From NCBI RefSeq assembly GCF_964275005.1, contig NC_092699.1, positions 16,916,901 to 16,980,900 of the forward strand: DNA of 64,000 bases, written 5' to 3'. The stretch is from Diadema setosum. Lineage: Eukaryota > Echinodermata > Echinoidea > Diadematoida > Diadematidae. The first letter of the stretch is position 1. Each line of letters starts with the position of its first letter. Below, in pieces: positions 12,271 through 22,400 of the stretch. The translations under genes were made by a program, and so were the position numbers. The notes below the pieces were generated by a model, which saw only the letters and a list, made by a program, of their open reading frames with translations, ran no database searches and was not told the origin of the DNA.

Positions 12271-13602
12271 GACGAGAAAATATGAGGAATGTAAAGTTAT
12301 GTATGTGAAAGATGAATCAGGAATCGTTTCGTCCACATTCCATTCGCATTTTCAGTTTTTAGCTGCAAAATTATCAACCTGATGAGGAGATTTGAAAAAA
12401 TAAAATGCATGATTACTGCAGCTTATTGTCTGAGCTACCACATACTTAAGTTTCAGAGGAAATGGAGCAAAATCAGCTGAAATAAAGGTGGTGAAACGTT
12501 GTCAAGTCAATGCATGGTTTAAAAAAAAAAAATCACCTCCCTTAGACATAACACGTCAACTTGTCTGATTTTGAGTCTTTACCTTTAATCACAATTTGAA
12601 GTATGATGGTAAGTCTTCTCGAACTAAGAGTGTGGAACGGAAGCTTCTACGTGAAAGATGAATCATGACGATCACCCGTGACCGACACATCTTTAAAGGG
12701 ATCAGTTATTAGAGGTGGAAGACCTCGTGCCAAGATATTGTTTCAGCAATTCCAAAGCAATGATACCCTTACATTTAGGTATACCATAATTTCCCTCTGA
12801 AATCATTGGTATTATTCATGTACAATTGCTTGCCTTGTCCATAAACTTTGCTTTATAAACTTTCAGTGAAAGGTGTTATAACATAATTCTGTAACGCCAT
12901 TAGCAGTGATTGACTACATAAATAAAGATATATCAAATTGAACGCTTAGCGCGTATAAAAGGGGGATTTTAGCCTGATGTTGTGTTATTCACTGCTCAGA
13001 TACCAACAACACTCATCACCTACGGTTACGTATAGAGAAATAGCCATGGCGAAAATAAGGTTTTCCTTTTCTTTGGCAGATAGACACACAACCCCTTTGA
13101 ACACACTATAATTGACATGGAGGGACATGAAAAAGTTCATTACTACTACTAAACAGTGATGCCTTCTACTCATGTGGCACAAGATACCTCTATAGCAGCA
13201 TAAAACCTGTCTACAATTGCGTTATTTGGTCAAACAATAGCAACCTGGAATTTCAAAGAGACGAGCGAGACGCCATACACCTGTCCTAGAGTTAATTTAT
13301 TCAGTTGCCATTCCTGCTCCAGTTGAGTTATGTAAATTATTTTCCGACCTGTCTTGTGCAGTGTAACAGGAACAAACGTAGAGAAAAGGAAAGAGAAAAC
13401 GAAAGGTGGCAAGCGGGGCACTGTATATCAAGGGCAATTTACAACATTACGTATGATAAATGAAGCAAATCCAACCTCCAGCCTCCGACAAAAAAAAAAA
13501 GGGAACTTGAGTGACTGTGTGTCGTGGGGTAATGACATCGGAATGAGGCTGAACTGCCAAAAGAAAAACAAAGAAAGAGAGAGAGAGAAAAAAAAATAAT
13601 AG

Positions 13603-13684
13603 CGTCCTGCGGGTCCCGAACATCTCGTCCTAAGGTAGTGCATAATGACCATGCAGCGCGCTAAGCGACTATAAAGCCACACGG
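13603..13684 (-). repeat. tRNA-Met-like SINE module, copy d
   Basis: Close copy of the module at 4467 in the matching position of the duplicated block, with small changes (AGTCGCTTAGCGCG; B box GTTCGGGACC). Confidence 0.65.
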
Positions 13685-14220
13685 CTGTCCCGAAGATTGG
13701 ATGTGAAATTCATATCTTTATATCATTTACAACATGAAAAAGTTCATTACTACTACTAAACAGTGATGCCTTCCATTCATGTGGCACAAGATACCTCTAT
13801 AGCAACATAAAACCTGTCTACAACTCCGTTATTGGGTCAAACAATAACAACCTGGAATTTCAAAGAGATGAGCGAGACGCCATACACCTGGACTAGAGTT
13901 AATCAATTCAGCTCCCATTCCTGCCAGTTATCTAAACGTACATGTTCCTACCTATCCTGTTACAATATTACAAGAACCAATGAAGAGAAAAGGAAAGAGC
14001 AAACGAAAGGTGGCAAGCGGGACACTGTAACAAGGGGCAATTTACAACATTAAGTGTGACAAAATTAATGAAGCAAACCCAATCTCCAAACTCCAATACA
14101 AAACGAGGGAAATAGAGCAGCCGTGTTCACGGGTTACGTATACTTGGTAAAATAATACGATAAATGACATCGGAGTAAAGCTGAATTGCCGGAAAAAAAA
14201 AAAAAAAGAAAGAGAAAACT

Positions 14221-14297
14221 TCCGCGGGAGTCGAACTTCTCGCCTTCCGGTATGGCGTTATGAACACCCAGCGCGTTAAGCGATTACGCCATATGGC
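14221..14297 (-). repeat. tRNA-Met(CAT)-like SINE module, copy e
   Basis: Matches the module at 5161: TGGCGTAATCGCTTAACGCG, loop TTCATAA, B box AGTTCGACTCC. Same place in the duplicated block. Confidence 0.65.
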
Positions 14298-15657
14298 TGT
14301 CCTGGAGATTCTATGCGAAACTTCAATGTATGATTATACTGTCGTGACAGTGCTGACTGAGATGGCGCTATTCAACTTCCCACAAGTGGCCGCGTGGATT
14401 CGACCAATATACAGTTGCAAAGAACAATCGGGAATCATTCCGTACAGATTGCATTCTCATTTTCAGTTTTTAACTACAAAATTGTCGACCTGATGAGGAG
14501 ATTTGAAAATATAAAATGCATGATGACTGCAGCTTATTGTCTCAGCTACAACATATTTATGTTTCAGAGGAAATGGAGCAAAATCAGATGAGGTAAAGGT
14601 GCTTAAACGTTGTCAAGTCAATGCATGGTTTGAAAAAAAAATCACCTCCCATAGACATAACACGTAAACTTGTCTGATTTTGAGTCTTTACCTTTAATCA
14701 CAATTTCTAGTATGATGACGTCATCATATATCAAAACCATCACATGGACTTGAGAGGCAAATGTTCAAAGTACAACATATCTGAATTTGGGATAATATTG
14801 AGCTTAAACAACAGAGATACGAGCAAATGAATGTCAGAAACAGTACCTCAAAAAAATCAATTCCACTTTTTTTATATAAAATGACGATTTGATGACGTCA
14901 TCGCGTTTCTCTGGCAATATTGATACTTGGAATGTTATTTACAATTCATATGCTTTTGTAATATGCAATAGAAATATAGGGTCAACGGACGATTTAAAGA
15001 GCTATGACGAAATAAACAAAGACATGTTTTTTCACTATATTTGCAGAAAGACGCGCGTGCGGAATTTCAACTTTGACGCCTGTGCATTCCTTTGTAATGG
15101 GTCGAAATCGATCGGAAATCAATGGATACTGTTACTCAAAGTATCAGGAATCCAAATCAGTCAAAAAAATTGCATTTCCATGTTTCTTAAGCGCTCTGCG
15201 CGCGAAATTGCGCGGACGGACGCGCACGCGAGAAAATGTTTGAAACGCTTATAATTGTCTGAAACTTCGAGATTTCCCATTGGGAAGTCGTTTTGAGCCT
15301 TTTAAAATTTTGACGCGCGCTTACGCGCGCCTAATGATGACCTGGGTAACTAGCGTTAGAAAGTAAGATAGAGCGTGACCTGAACTTTATGTCCAGCGAA
15401 AATGATACAGAAATGACATCTAGTTATGAAGTTATGATTGATCATGTGACAAGGTCCGAAAATCACAAAATGGCGCCTAGATGACGTCATAGATATGTTA
15501 CTGTCATGAAAACCTTATTGTGGCTAGATATTGTTATGAGACATGTTGACTGAAAATGTCATGTCATTCCGGAATGTCATTGTTGAGATATTGACGACAC
15601 AAAATGTGGCAGAAAGAAAGAAGAATAAAAAAAAAGAGAAATTTTGACAATTACAAT

Positions 15658-15742
15658 AGGTGATACGCTGATAGCGTATCACCTAATAAAGAGAGATTTT
15701 GACAATCACAATAGGTGATACGCTGATAGCGTATCTTCACCT
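15658..15742. repeat. Two tandem hairpins at the array's right edge
   Basis: 15658-15684 is a perfect hairpin: AGGTGATACGCT, loop GAT, AGCGTATCACCT. 15713-15742 repeats it with TT inserted in the right arm. Both are preceded by GAAATTTTGACAATTACAAT-type sequence, so a 55-bp unit is duplicated. AGGTGATACGCT also occurs near the left edge of both array units (about 2362 and 6606). Confidence 0.8.
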
Positions 15743-16929
15743 AAAAAAGTCACCGTGTAACCCTCTTCACAGTGGAGGACTCGAACTGCATGACAAGTCA
15801 ACGTATAGTGTACATCATCATGTAATAATCATTCCAAAAATTTGTAACATGTGAACCCCCCCCCCCCATCAGATTGTGTTCAGCAATGCATGCCCTTTTT
15901 CCTTCCTGTTGTCTGGCTTGCAGAAAGTGTGCTTTGAATGTTGATGAATATTTATTCATCTGGTATAAAAGTGTTTCCGCATCTGTGGTTTTTTTCTTGG
16001 CCTCTATTTGGCTCGACATTATGTCAATATTTGGACGACAGTGATGAATAGCGTGACCTTCTCCACCGCCTTGTCGAGTCATGTTTTATGTTTCAATTTG
16101 TTATATGCAATTACTGCAGCTCTCAGGGTATAGGTTGCAGCTGGGCTAATAACCAATTAGCTTCAAATGTCTGTTACCCTCATGATGACGTTTATTATCA
16201 CATGTACGTGGTTATTGCAGAGCCCTCTGAGAAGTAAGGCCGCGGTTGAACCTCCCACACATTCTGCCTTAATTGTTTGAATTTAATTAGGAGGTTTAAT
16301 ATTGGAAATTATGATTGGATATGAAATCGATCACTTATATCATTTCCTTTCTTCATGCTATGATTGCATATTAGATCACTTCGCGAGTCGCCAGTTCGCA
16401 GACTTTATCATCTAGCATCAAACAGCTCCCACCCTGAACTGGAGGGCGAATGGAGTCGGCACCATGTCCCGTCAAGCGCTCTGTTTTAAGGTGAACTACT
16501 CAGGGCTTTCGTCAGAAGTGCATTTATGTCTATATTTATATCTGTATGAACTTTGTATCAGTGTTATTTGATTTTGTTTTCAGGTGTAGTTATATAACGT
16601 TGTCAGAGAGATCACACGTGAAATTTCAGGCACAGCAACACTGGTAGTATCTGAAATTCTTGAACTGAATTTTAGTGGCAAACCTAGTATAACGTGATAT
16701 CTCTGAACGTGGAAGAAAAGAGAATGAGAAGATCAAGGGGCGGGGTGTCATCCAGGGACGTGTGTCACACATGCCTGGAAAGATCATAAAATGACGGAGT
16801 TTGTTGTGGATCGAATCATGTGTGCAAAGTATGACAATCTTTTGTTGTTGTTGTTGTTGTTTTCACTCTGCTTCTGTGTCGATCATGAGTACATGTTTAG
16901 TATAATATATTTACGCTCGTCTTTAATAG
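15743..16929. other. Intergenic, no gene recognised
   Basis: Contains short C and TTG runs (about 15857-15868 and 16842-16862). I see no splice-bounded coding sequence and no clear element. The first exon or promoter of the downstream sulfotransferase could be here but cannot be identified. Confidence 0.4.
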
Positions 16930-17968
16930 TACACTGCAAAAAGTCCGGTGTTAAATATGAAACACCGAGCTGGTGTTAAATTTTCGGTGCTCATTTTTGG
17001 TGTTAAATTAACACCTGGTGTCACTTCAATGTATGAAAATGTTTTTTGACTAGTTACTTGGTTACTGCTTTTCTTGTTGATTTTGAACTTTAACAAAACG
17101 ATCAAGAACTTTCCGATAAAGTACTTGATTTTGGGAAAAAAGGTGTGAAAACATCTACACCACAGTAACACTAGTTGGTGTGGTCCCTTATTGAAGCTGG
17201 GCGGGTGTTATACCATTGAAATTAACACCAGCAATATCAACTCAACACCATGTGGTGTCAATGTTGAATTAAGACCAACGCAGTGTCAGAATATCACCAG
17301 CTACAGTGTCAAATTAACACCACGAAGTGCCAGGTGAACACTTTTCAACACCATCACAAAATACTTTCAACACCTGTCGGTGTGGTCCTCTATTGACACT
17401 TGATCGGTGTTAGATTTAACGCTCGTCTTTAATAGTACACTGCAAAAAGTCCGGTGTTAAATATGAAACACCGAGCTGGTGTTAAATTTTCGGTGCTCAT
17501 TTTTGGTGTTAAATTAACACCTGGTGTCACTTCAATGTATGAAAATGTTTTTTGACTAGTTACTTGGTTACTGCTTTTCTTGTTGATTTTGAACTTTAAC
17601 AAAACGATCAAGAACTTTCCGATAAAGTACTTGATTTTGGAAAAAAAAAGGTGTGAAAACATCTACACCACAGTAACACTAGTTGGTGTGGTCCCTTATT
17701 GCAGCTGGGCGGGTGTTATACCATTGAAATTAACACCAGCAATATCAACTCAACACCATGTGTGTCAATGTTGAATTAAGACCAACGCAGTGTCAGAATA
17801 TCACCAGCTACAGTGTCAAATTAACACCACGAAGTGCCAGGTGAACACTTTTCAACACCATCACAAAATACTTTCAACACCTGTCGGTGTGGTCCTCTAT
17901 TGACACTTGATCGGTGTTAGATTTAACACCCATGGTGTTAAATCTAACACCAATGTTTTTACAGTGTA
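16930..17968. mobile_element. TIR element of GGTGTTAAAT type with a 506-bp internal tandem duplication
   Basis: Left end TACACTGCAAAAAG, right end TTTTTACAGTGTA. The body is full of GGTGTTAA/TTAACACC. From ACGCTCGTCTTTAATAG (16913 and 17419) the sequence runs twice at an offset of 506 bp, differing at only a few places (A-run length, GAAG/GCAG, one GG). Short open frames here are by-products. Non-autonomous; superfamily not assigned. Confidence 0.8.
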
Positions 17969-18619
17969 GGGTGAAGAAAAATCAGGAAATAATAGCAATG
18001 GAAACAAACTTTACATGGTGATGTCAGCAGCTCTATGTCAGCAGCTTCTAAAATAAATCCACATTCTTCTCAAGCGACTCGTCCTTTCTGATCTCTGTGT
18101 GAAAGGAATGGTGACGTTTCCGTTGAAAAGAAGTATCTTGGCTTTGTATAGATACCCGTATACGGAAGTCGCTCCTAAAATATAAACAGAGTTCCCTTTC
18201 AGGAGATTTAATGGTTTGTCGGGAAAGCTTTTGTTAAATTTTGGTCCAACACGGCTTCCCAGTTTTGCAATGAGAAAACATTCCCCGAATCAGTTTTCGT
18301 TCGAGGTAATTTCTTGTGTTCTTCACCCAAACAATGAATACATTTCGGTCATGCTTTCCTGCAGATTAATAATTAAGATTGGTCGCGTAGTGAAACTTGC
18401 AAACAATTTTGCCGTATAGTTGTTATAACTATGGTTCCTTTTGGTGATGACCACATTTACTAAAGAAAGTGCTGGGCTGTTATTTTTGTTTGTTTGTTTG
18501 TTTGTTTGTTTGTTTAAACTAGAATCTTTGGTACTGTTGTCGATGAGCTCTGTCTTCTCGTGTACCAAATTGGCTGCAGTCATGTTGCACGACTAAGTGA
18601 ACTGCAAACATGGGATAAT
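17969..18619. other. Intergenic, only simple repeats
   Basis: A (TTTG)n run lies near 18487-18514. No coding signal; it could be upstream intron or promoter of the sulfotransferase gene. Confidence 0.35.
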
Positions 18620-18793
18620 CTGGGCCCCATTTCATAAAAAAAAAAAAAAAATTGATATGATAGCAACTTTTCCTAGAATGACAGTTGTCAAGGTAACGAC
18701 AAGAATCAAGCTTCCTGATTGGCTGTTGCTATGTGGGAAGTTGCCTTTCCAGCAAGAGTTGCAGTCGTCATCTTTTATGAAATGGGGGCCCTG
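18620..18793. mobile_element. MITE with CAGGGCCCCATTTCATAAAA-type ends
   Basis: CTGGGCCCCATTTCATAAAA at the left and its complement TTTTATGAAATGGGGGCCCTG at the right bound 174 bp. It ends 62 bp before the sulfotransferase anchor exon. Confidence 0.7.
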
Positions 18794-18855
18794 ATGTGTA
18801 TCTCTCCCTCCTCAGTCACTCCCTCTGTGATTTTAATGTCTGTCTCTGGGATCAG

Positions 18856-19383
18856 GTGGCCCTTGCGGTTGTTGTGACGATGGCCTGTGTGTCATTCAGC
18901 TACCTCATCGTCTCGTCGTCGATGGCCGACACGATCTCCATGCCCGCCCACATGCTGGGATCTCCTCGAGCGGCAGAATTTTTCTGGGACCGTCAAAGCG
19001 ACCAATCAGAAACGAGAACCGACTATGTCGCTGGAGCTGCTGGCCAATCAGAGGCGAGATCGGAGCACTTCTGGAGAGTAGGCGACGCGAGTCCAAGCAA
19101 AGGTATTGACCAATCACAGTCTAAGTCGGAGCAGGTTTTGAATCTGGCACATAAAACCACGCACACGTCTAATGCTAGTGTCATTCGCATTCCTGCTGAT
19201 GCAAATGAGAAGGATACATCAGGGTTAAAAGAAGAAAAAGCGAGAGCGGCACCGACGAAGGGGAAAACCCCGAAGCTTCGATTTGAGCAGATGATGCAGG
19301 AAATCGGCGCAGAAACTATCGGTGATCCGATAAGTTACGATAGAAACAACATTCCACAGGAGCTGAGGCAACTTGCACCCCAG
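18856..19383 (+). CDS. CHST15-like exon a: membrane anchor and stem
   Basis: The acceptor is chosen at ...GGGATCAG|GTGGCC and the donor at CCCCAG|GTAAAT, phase 0 at both ends, 176 codons. The first ~22 residues (VALAVVVTMACVSFSYLIVS) form a signal anchor. The rest is a low-complexity polar stem with three imperfect repeats starting at 18999, 19044 and 19109 (DQSETRTD, GQSEARSE, DQSQSKSE). A Met at 18880 within the anchor could start translation, but it would cut the hydrophobic segment short. An upstream exon supplying the cytoplasmic tail is therefore more likely. Confidence 0.78.
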
Positions 19384-19431
19384 GTAAATTTTCCTAAAGT
19401 TTGAGATCACCAATGTTAGAGTGCCAAACGA

Positions 19432-19462
<31 letters not shown>

Positions 19463-22400
19463 AAGTAACTTTCAATATTCTTTTGTGATCTTTTCTTTGT
19501 TTTTTACTTTGATGGATTTGTCAATCCACTGATGAAACAAGCATGATTCAATGATCATGTGTAGGAATTGTTTGTTATTCAAGTAAGAAAAAGAATAAAG
19601 GCTTCCTTTTTATACTAGGTGTTACAAAAAAACATTTCCCAATTTTGATGCTTAATAGCTCAAAAACAATATATCAGATAAAACTGTCATTGATATGAGT
19701 AATAGCTGAATAGGGTACAATTTAGTTGGAGGTGATTTGAATATGAAAGCCATTACCAGTTTCATGAAATCCATGATCAATTTCAAAGTTAGGTTTCAGA
19801 TTTTGGTCAAATTTGAACCCTCTGTACAAAACCTGAACTTTACACAGGAACTAATGATGTGTATGTGAGTGTGTACTTACAATGACCCTGAACAATGGAC
19901 CTGGATACCACCTGTTCAGAGCTCTGCTCCAAGGCACATGAATGCTTATTGATTATTCATGATGGATTGCCTTAGCTGGGCACTGCTAGTCTAAATTCCT
20001 AGCAAAGGGTGAAATGCGTGCACATGAAAAAAGTAAGCACATGTTTCCATGTGCTTGCATGCATACACCACATTTCAGAATGAATAAAGACTAGCTGTGA
20101 TAGTGGAATTACTCATTAATAGATAATGGAGCATTCAAATCCTGGTCATTGTCCAGGACAGGTCTGGGTGTCAACTACACACTCCCATACACACCAATTG
20201 ACTTCTGTGCAAAGTTAAAGTTTTGTTGAGGGTTGAAGGTTGAAAATAGAGCAAAATCTGAAACCTAACTGAAAAATTAATGTTTAATTTCATGAAACTG
20301 AATTATGCTGTCATTTTAAAATTGCCTCCAGCAAAATTGTGCACTATTCAGCTATTGCTCATATCAATGTCAGTGTTATCTGATGTACAGTTTTTGAACT
20401 ATTCAGGATCAAAAGTGGGAAATGTTTTTTTTTTTTGTTTTTTTGTAACACCTAGTATATCGCAGGGTAAATTCAGTTTACGGACTGCGTTGATCCTTTC
20501 AGTTTTTTTCTTCACCTCTTTTTCAGTGATCAATGTCAGTTTCTCGCCAATCTTCACGCAGGTTTTCAGCCGTTTCCCCCACTCGTCCGAATTTCTTCCC
20601 GAGTACAAGAGTCCCTGTTGGAAGGGAAAACAAAGTGGCGCCCTAAGGTGTCTGCCGTATTTCTTTCTCGGGGGATTCCCCAAGTGCGGAACGACGGATC
20701 TGTGGGGTAAGCTCATTCGGCATCCGGACATGGTGAAGACCTTGAAGGAACCCCATTGGTGGACCACCACCGATAACCTGAGTAAGCGATGATTCTAATC
20801 TCCATCTGTTCATCCATGCGTTTTCTCCACCCCCTCACCTGACTTTTTTTTCTTCTTTCCCAGAAACCGTCAACCTTTGAAACAGCTTACCACACTCAAA
20901 TGTTGATCTTAAAGGCTTGGAACTGGTTCATATTTTAGATCTTTCCTGTATAACTAAATCTGCAAATTAGGCAAGTCTACTCCTGCTTGCGCTGCACATT
21001 TCGGTCTTATGTTAGTCCCTGGACGGACCTTTAGCAGATATCAGCAAAAGATTCAAGCTACAAAGCAGTGTTTTATCGTGTGTTTTTTAAAGTATCACTC
21101 CATACAAACAAAACAAATTAAAACAAAGCAATTATGCGTTTTATTTTGTCTGCTGCTTTCGATAGATCTATGTCCTATCCTACCTATTTCATTCAGTAGG
21201 TGTTACTTTGTCTTTATTGTCAAGGAAGAGCATGTATATCAGTTTAATGTAAAAGAAAAGGGAGAAAGCGTAGCTTGTGTTGCCCTCTTCTATATTCGGT
21301 TTCTTCATTACAGATGAATCTGAACCATTAACGGCAGTACACACTAAGTATATAACGAGATCTGATTGAACAAAATGCGAGATTATTCGGTCCCAATGAA
21401 ATGCAATGATATTCATTATATTGAATGTAGGAAAATATCAACACTGTGTTACAAAATACTGATATAATAATGTTTTTTTTTTATTCAATTATTTTTCTTT
21501 AACGAGTTTCGTACCTGTTAGATAAAAAATCAACCACTTCTTTACCCTATCGTCCACTGACTAGTTCGCTCTTGTTTTGTGAACCTCGCATTTCTCTTTA
21601 CTTCCTTATTTATTGTTTCAATTATTTTGTCTAGACGTGGAGAAATACTTCAGTCATCAGTCTGCACTTGTGAAAAACATTCAGACAACAGGAAAAAAAT
21701 ATCTAACCACATGTAAGTATCACTGACACGAAAGCATAATTATGAAGAGCAATGTTAACCCTTTTTTATAAAATGGGTTCAAGAATGTGGCCAATTGGAA
21801 GCGCTGAAATGAGTTACGTGTGCGTGCATTAATTTCTTACTAACATGCACGCCGTAAAGTCACTGACGTCACAATGTTTACACTAGCAGTGCACGCTCAA
21901 TCAGTTTTTACTATTAGTGCGTCGCGCGCTACTATACGCGCTGTCAATCCTGTAAACAACTTCTAGTTCGGGCTGCCAGCCGGCCTTTCTTGCTTTTGCA
22001 TAACATAATGCGTACGTATGCTCTTATACGTACAGTACTTATATGTGCGGGATTTCCGAGTGCGACGTGCGTAAATGTTTTGGACGAACATCTTCGGACG
22101 GACATCTTACTTTTGAGCGAGTGCTACATGTAGCTGACTGGTATTGACCCACAAAGGTACGTGAAAATGCTGTTAGTTTTCGACCCATTTTATAAAACAA
22201 ATGATGCACAGGATTATTTTCGTGGCGTTAGTGAAGGTGCGGCGCACCTTCACTAACGCACTCTATCCTGTGTATCATTTGTATAAAACTGCACTCGAGT
22301 GTTAAATTTGTATAGATTAAAGGGATTTTACATACATGTAGTTTCGGTTGAGACCAAACGTCGAGTTTCTAACATTTTTGGTGAGATAATGAGAAACTTG

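Larger units (their letters stand above)
6571..15636. repeat. Array unit 2 (about 9.1 kb, internally expanded)
   Basis: Begins with the same CGAGATATGAAACTCGTC leader as unit 1 and ends with the same AGAATAAAAAAAAA tail. Segments matching 2329-3340 appear at 6571-8040 (with an insertion), 8090-9120 (with an insertion) and in part 12040-12520. Segments like 3540-5240 recur in diverged form at 9600-10230 and 10720-11730. 12513-15636 is a close copy of 3341-6570. Stretches about 10310-10700 and 11740-12030 have no match I can see. No gene. Confidence 0.7.

Noticed and set aside
3021..14297. Functional tRNA genes
   Set aside because: A and B boxes are present, but acceptor and T stems do not pair and copies sit in repeated modules. 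They are tRNA-derived repeats.
16923..17662. Two near-identical 77-82 residue frames
   Set aside because: They lie in the duplicated TIR element and change with small indels; no transposase features.
20280..20561. N-terminal extension of the sulfotransferase exon into upstream open frame
   Set aside because: This stretch mostly belongs to the right arm of the TIR element, and an AG acceptor at 20561 gives correct phase with the previous exon.
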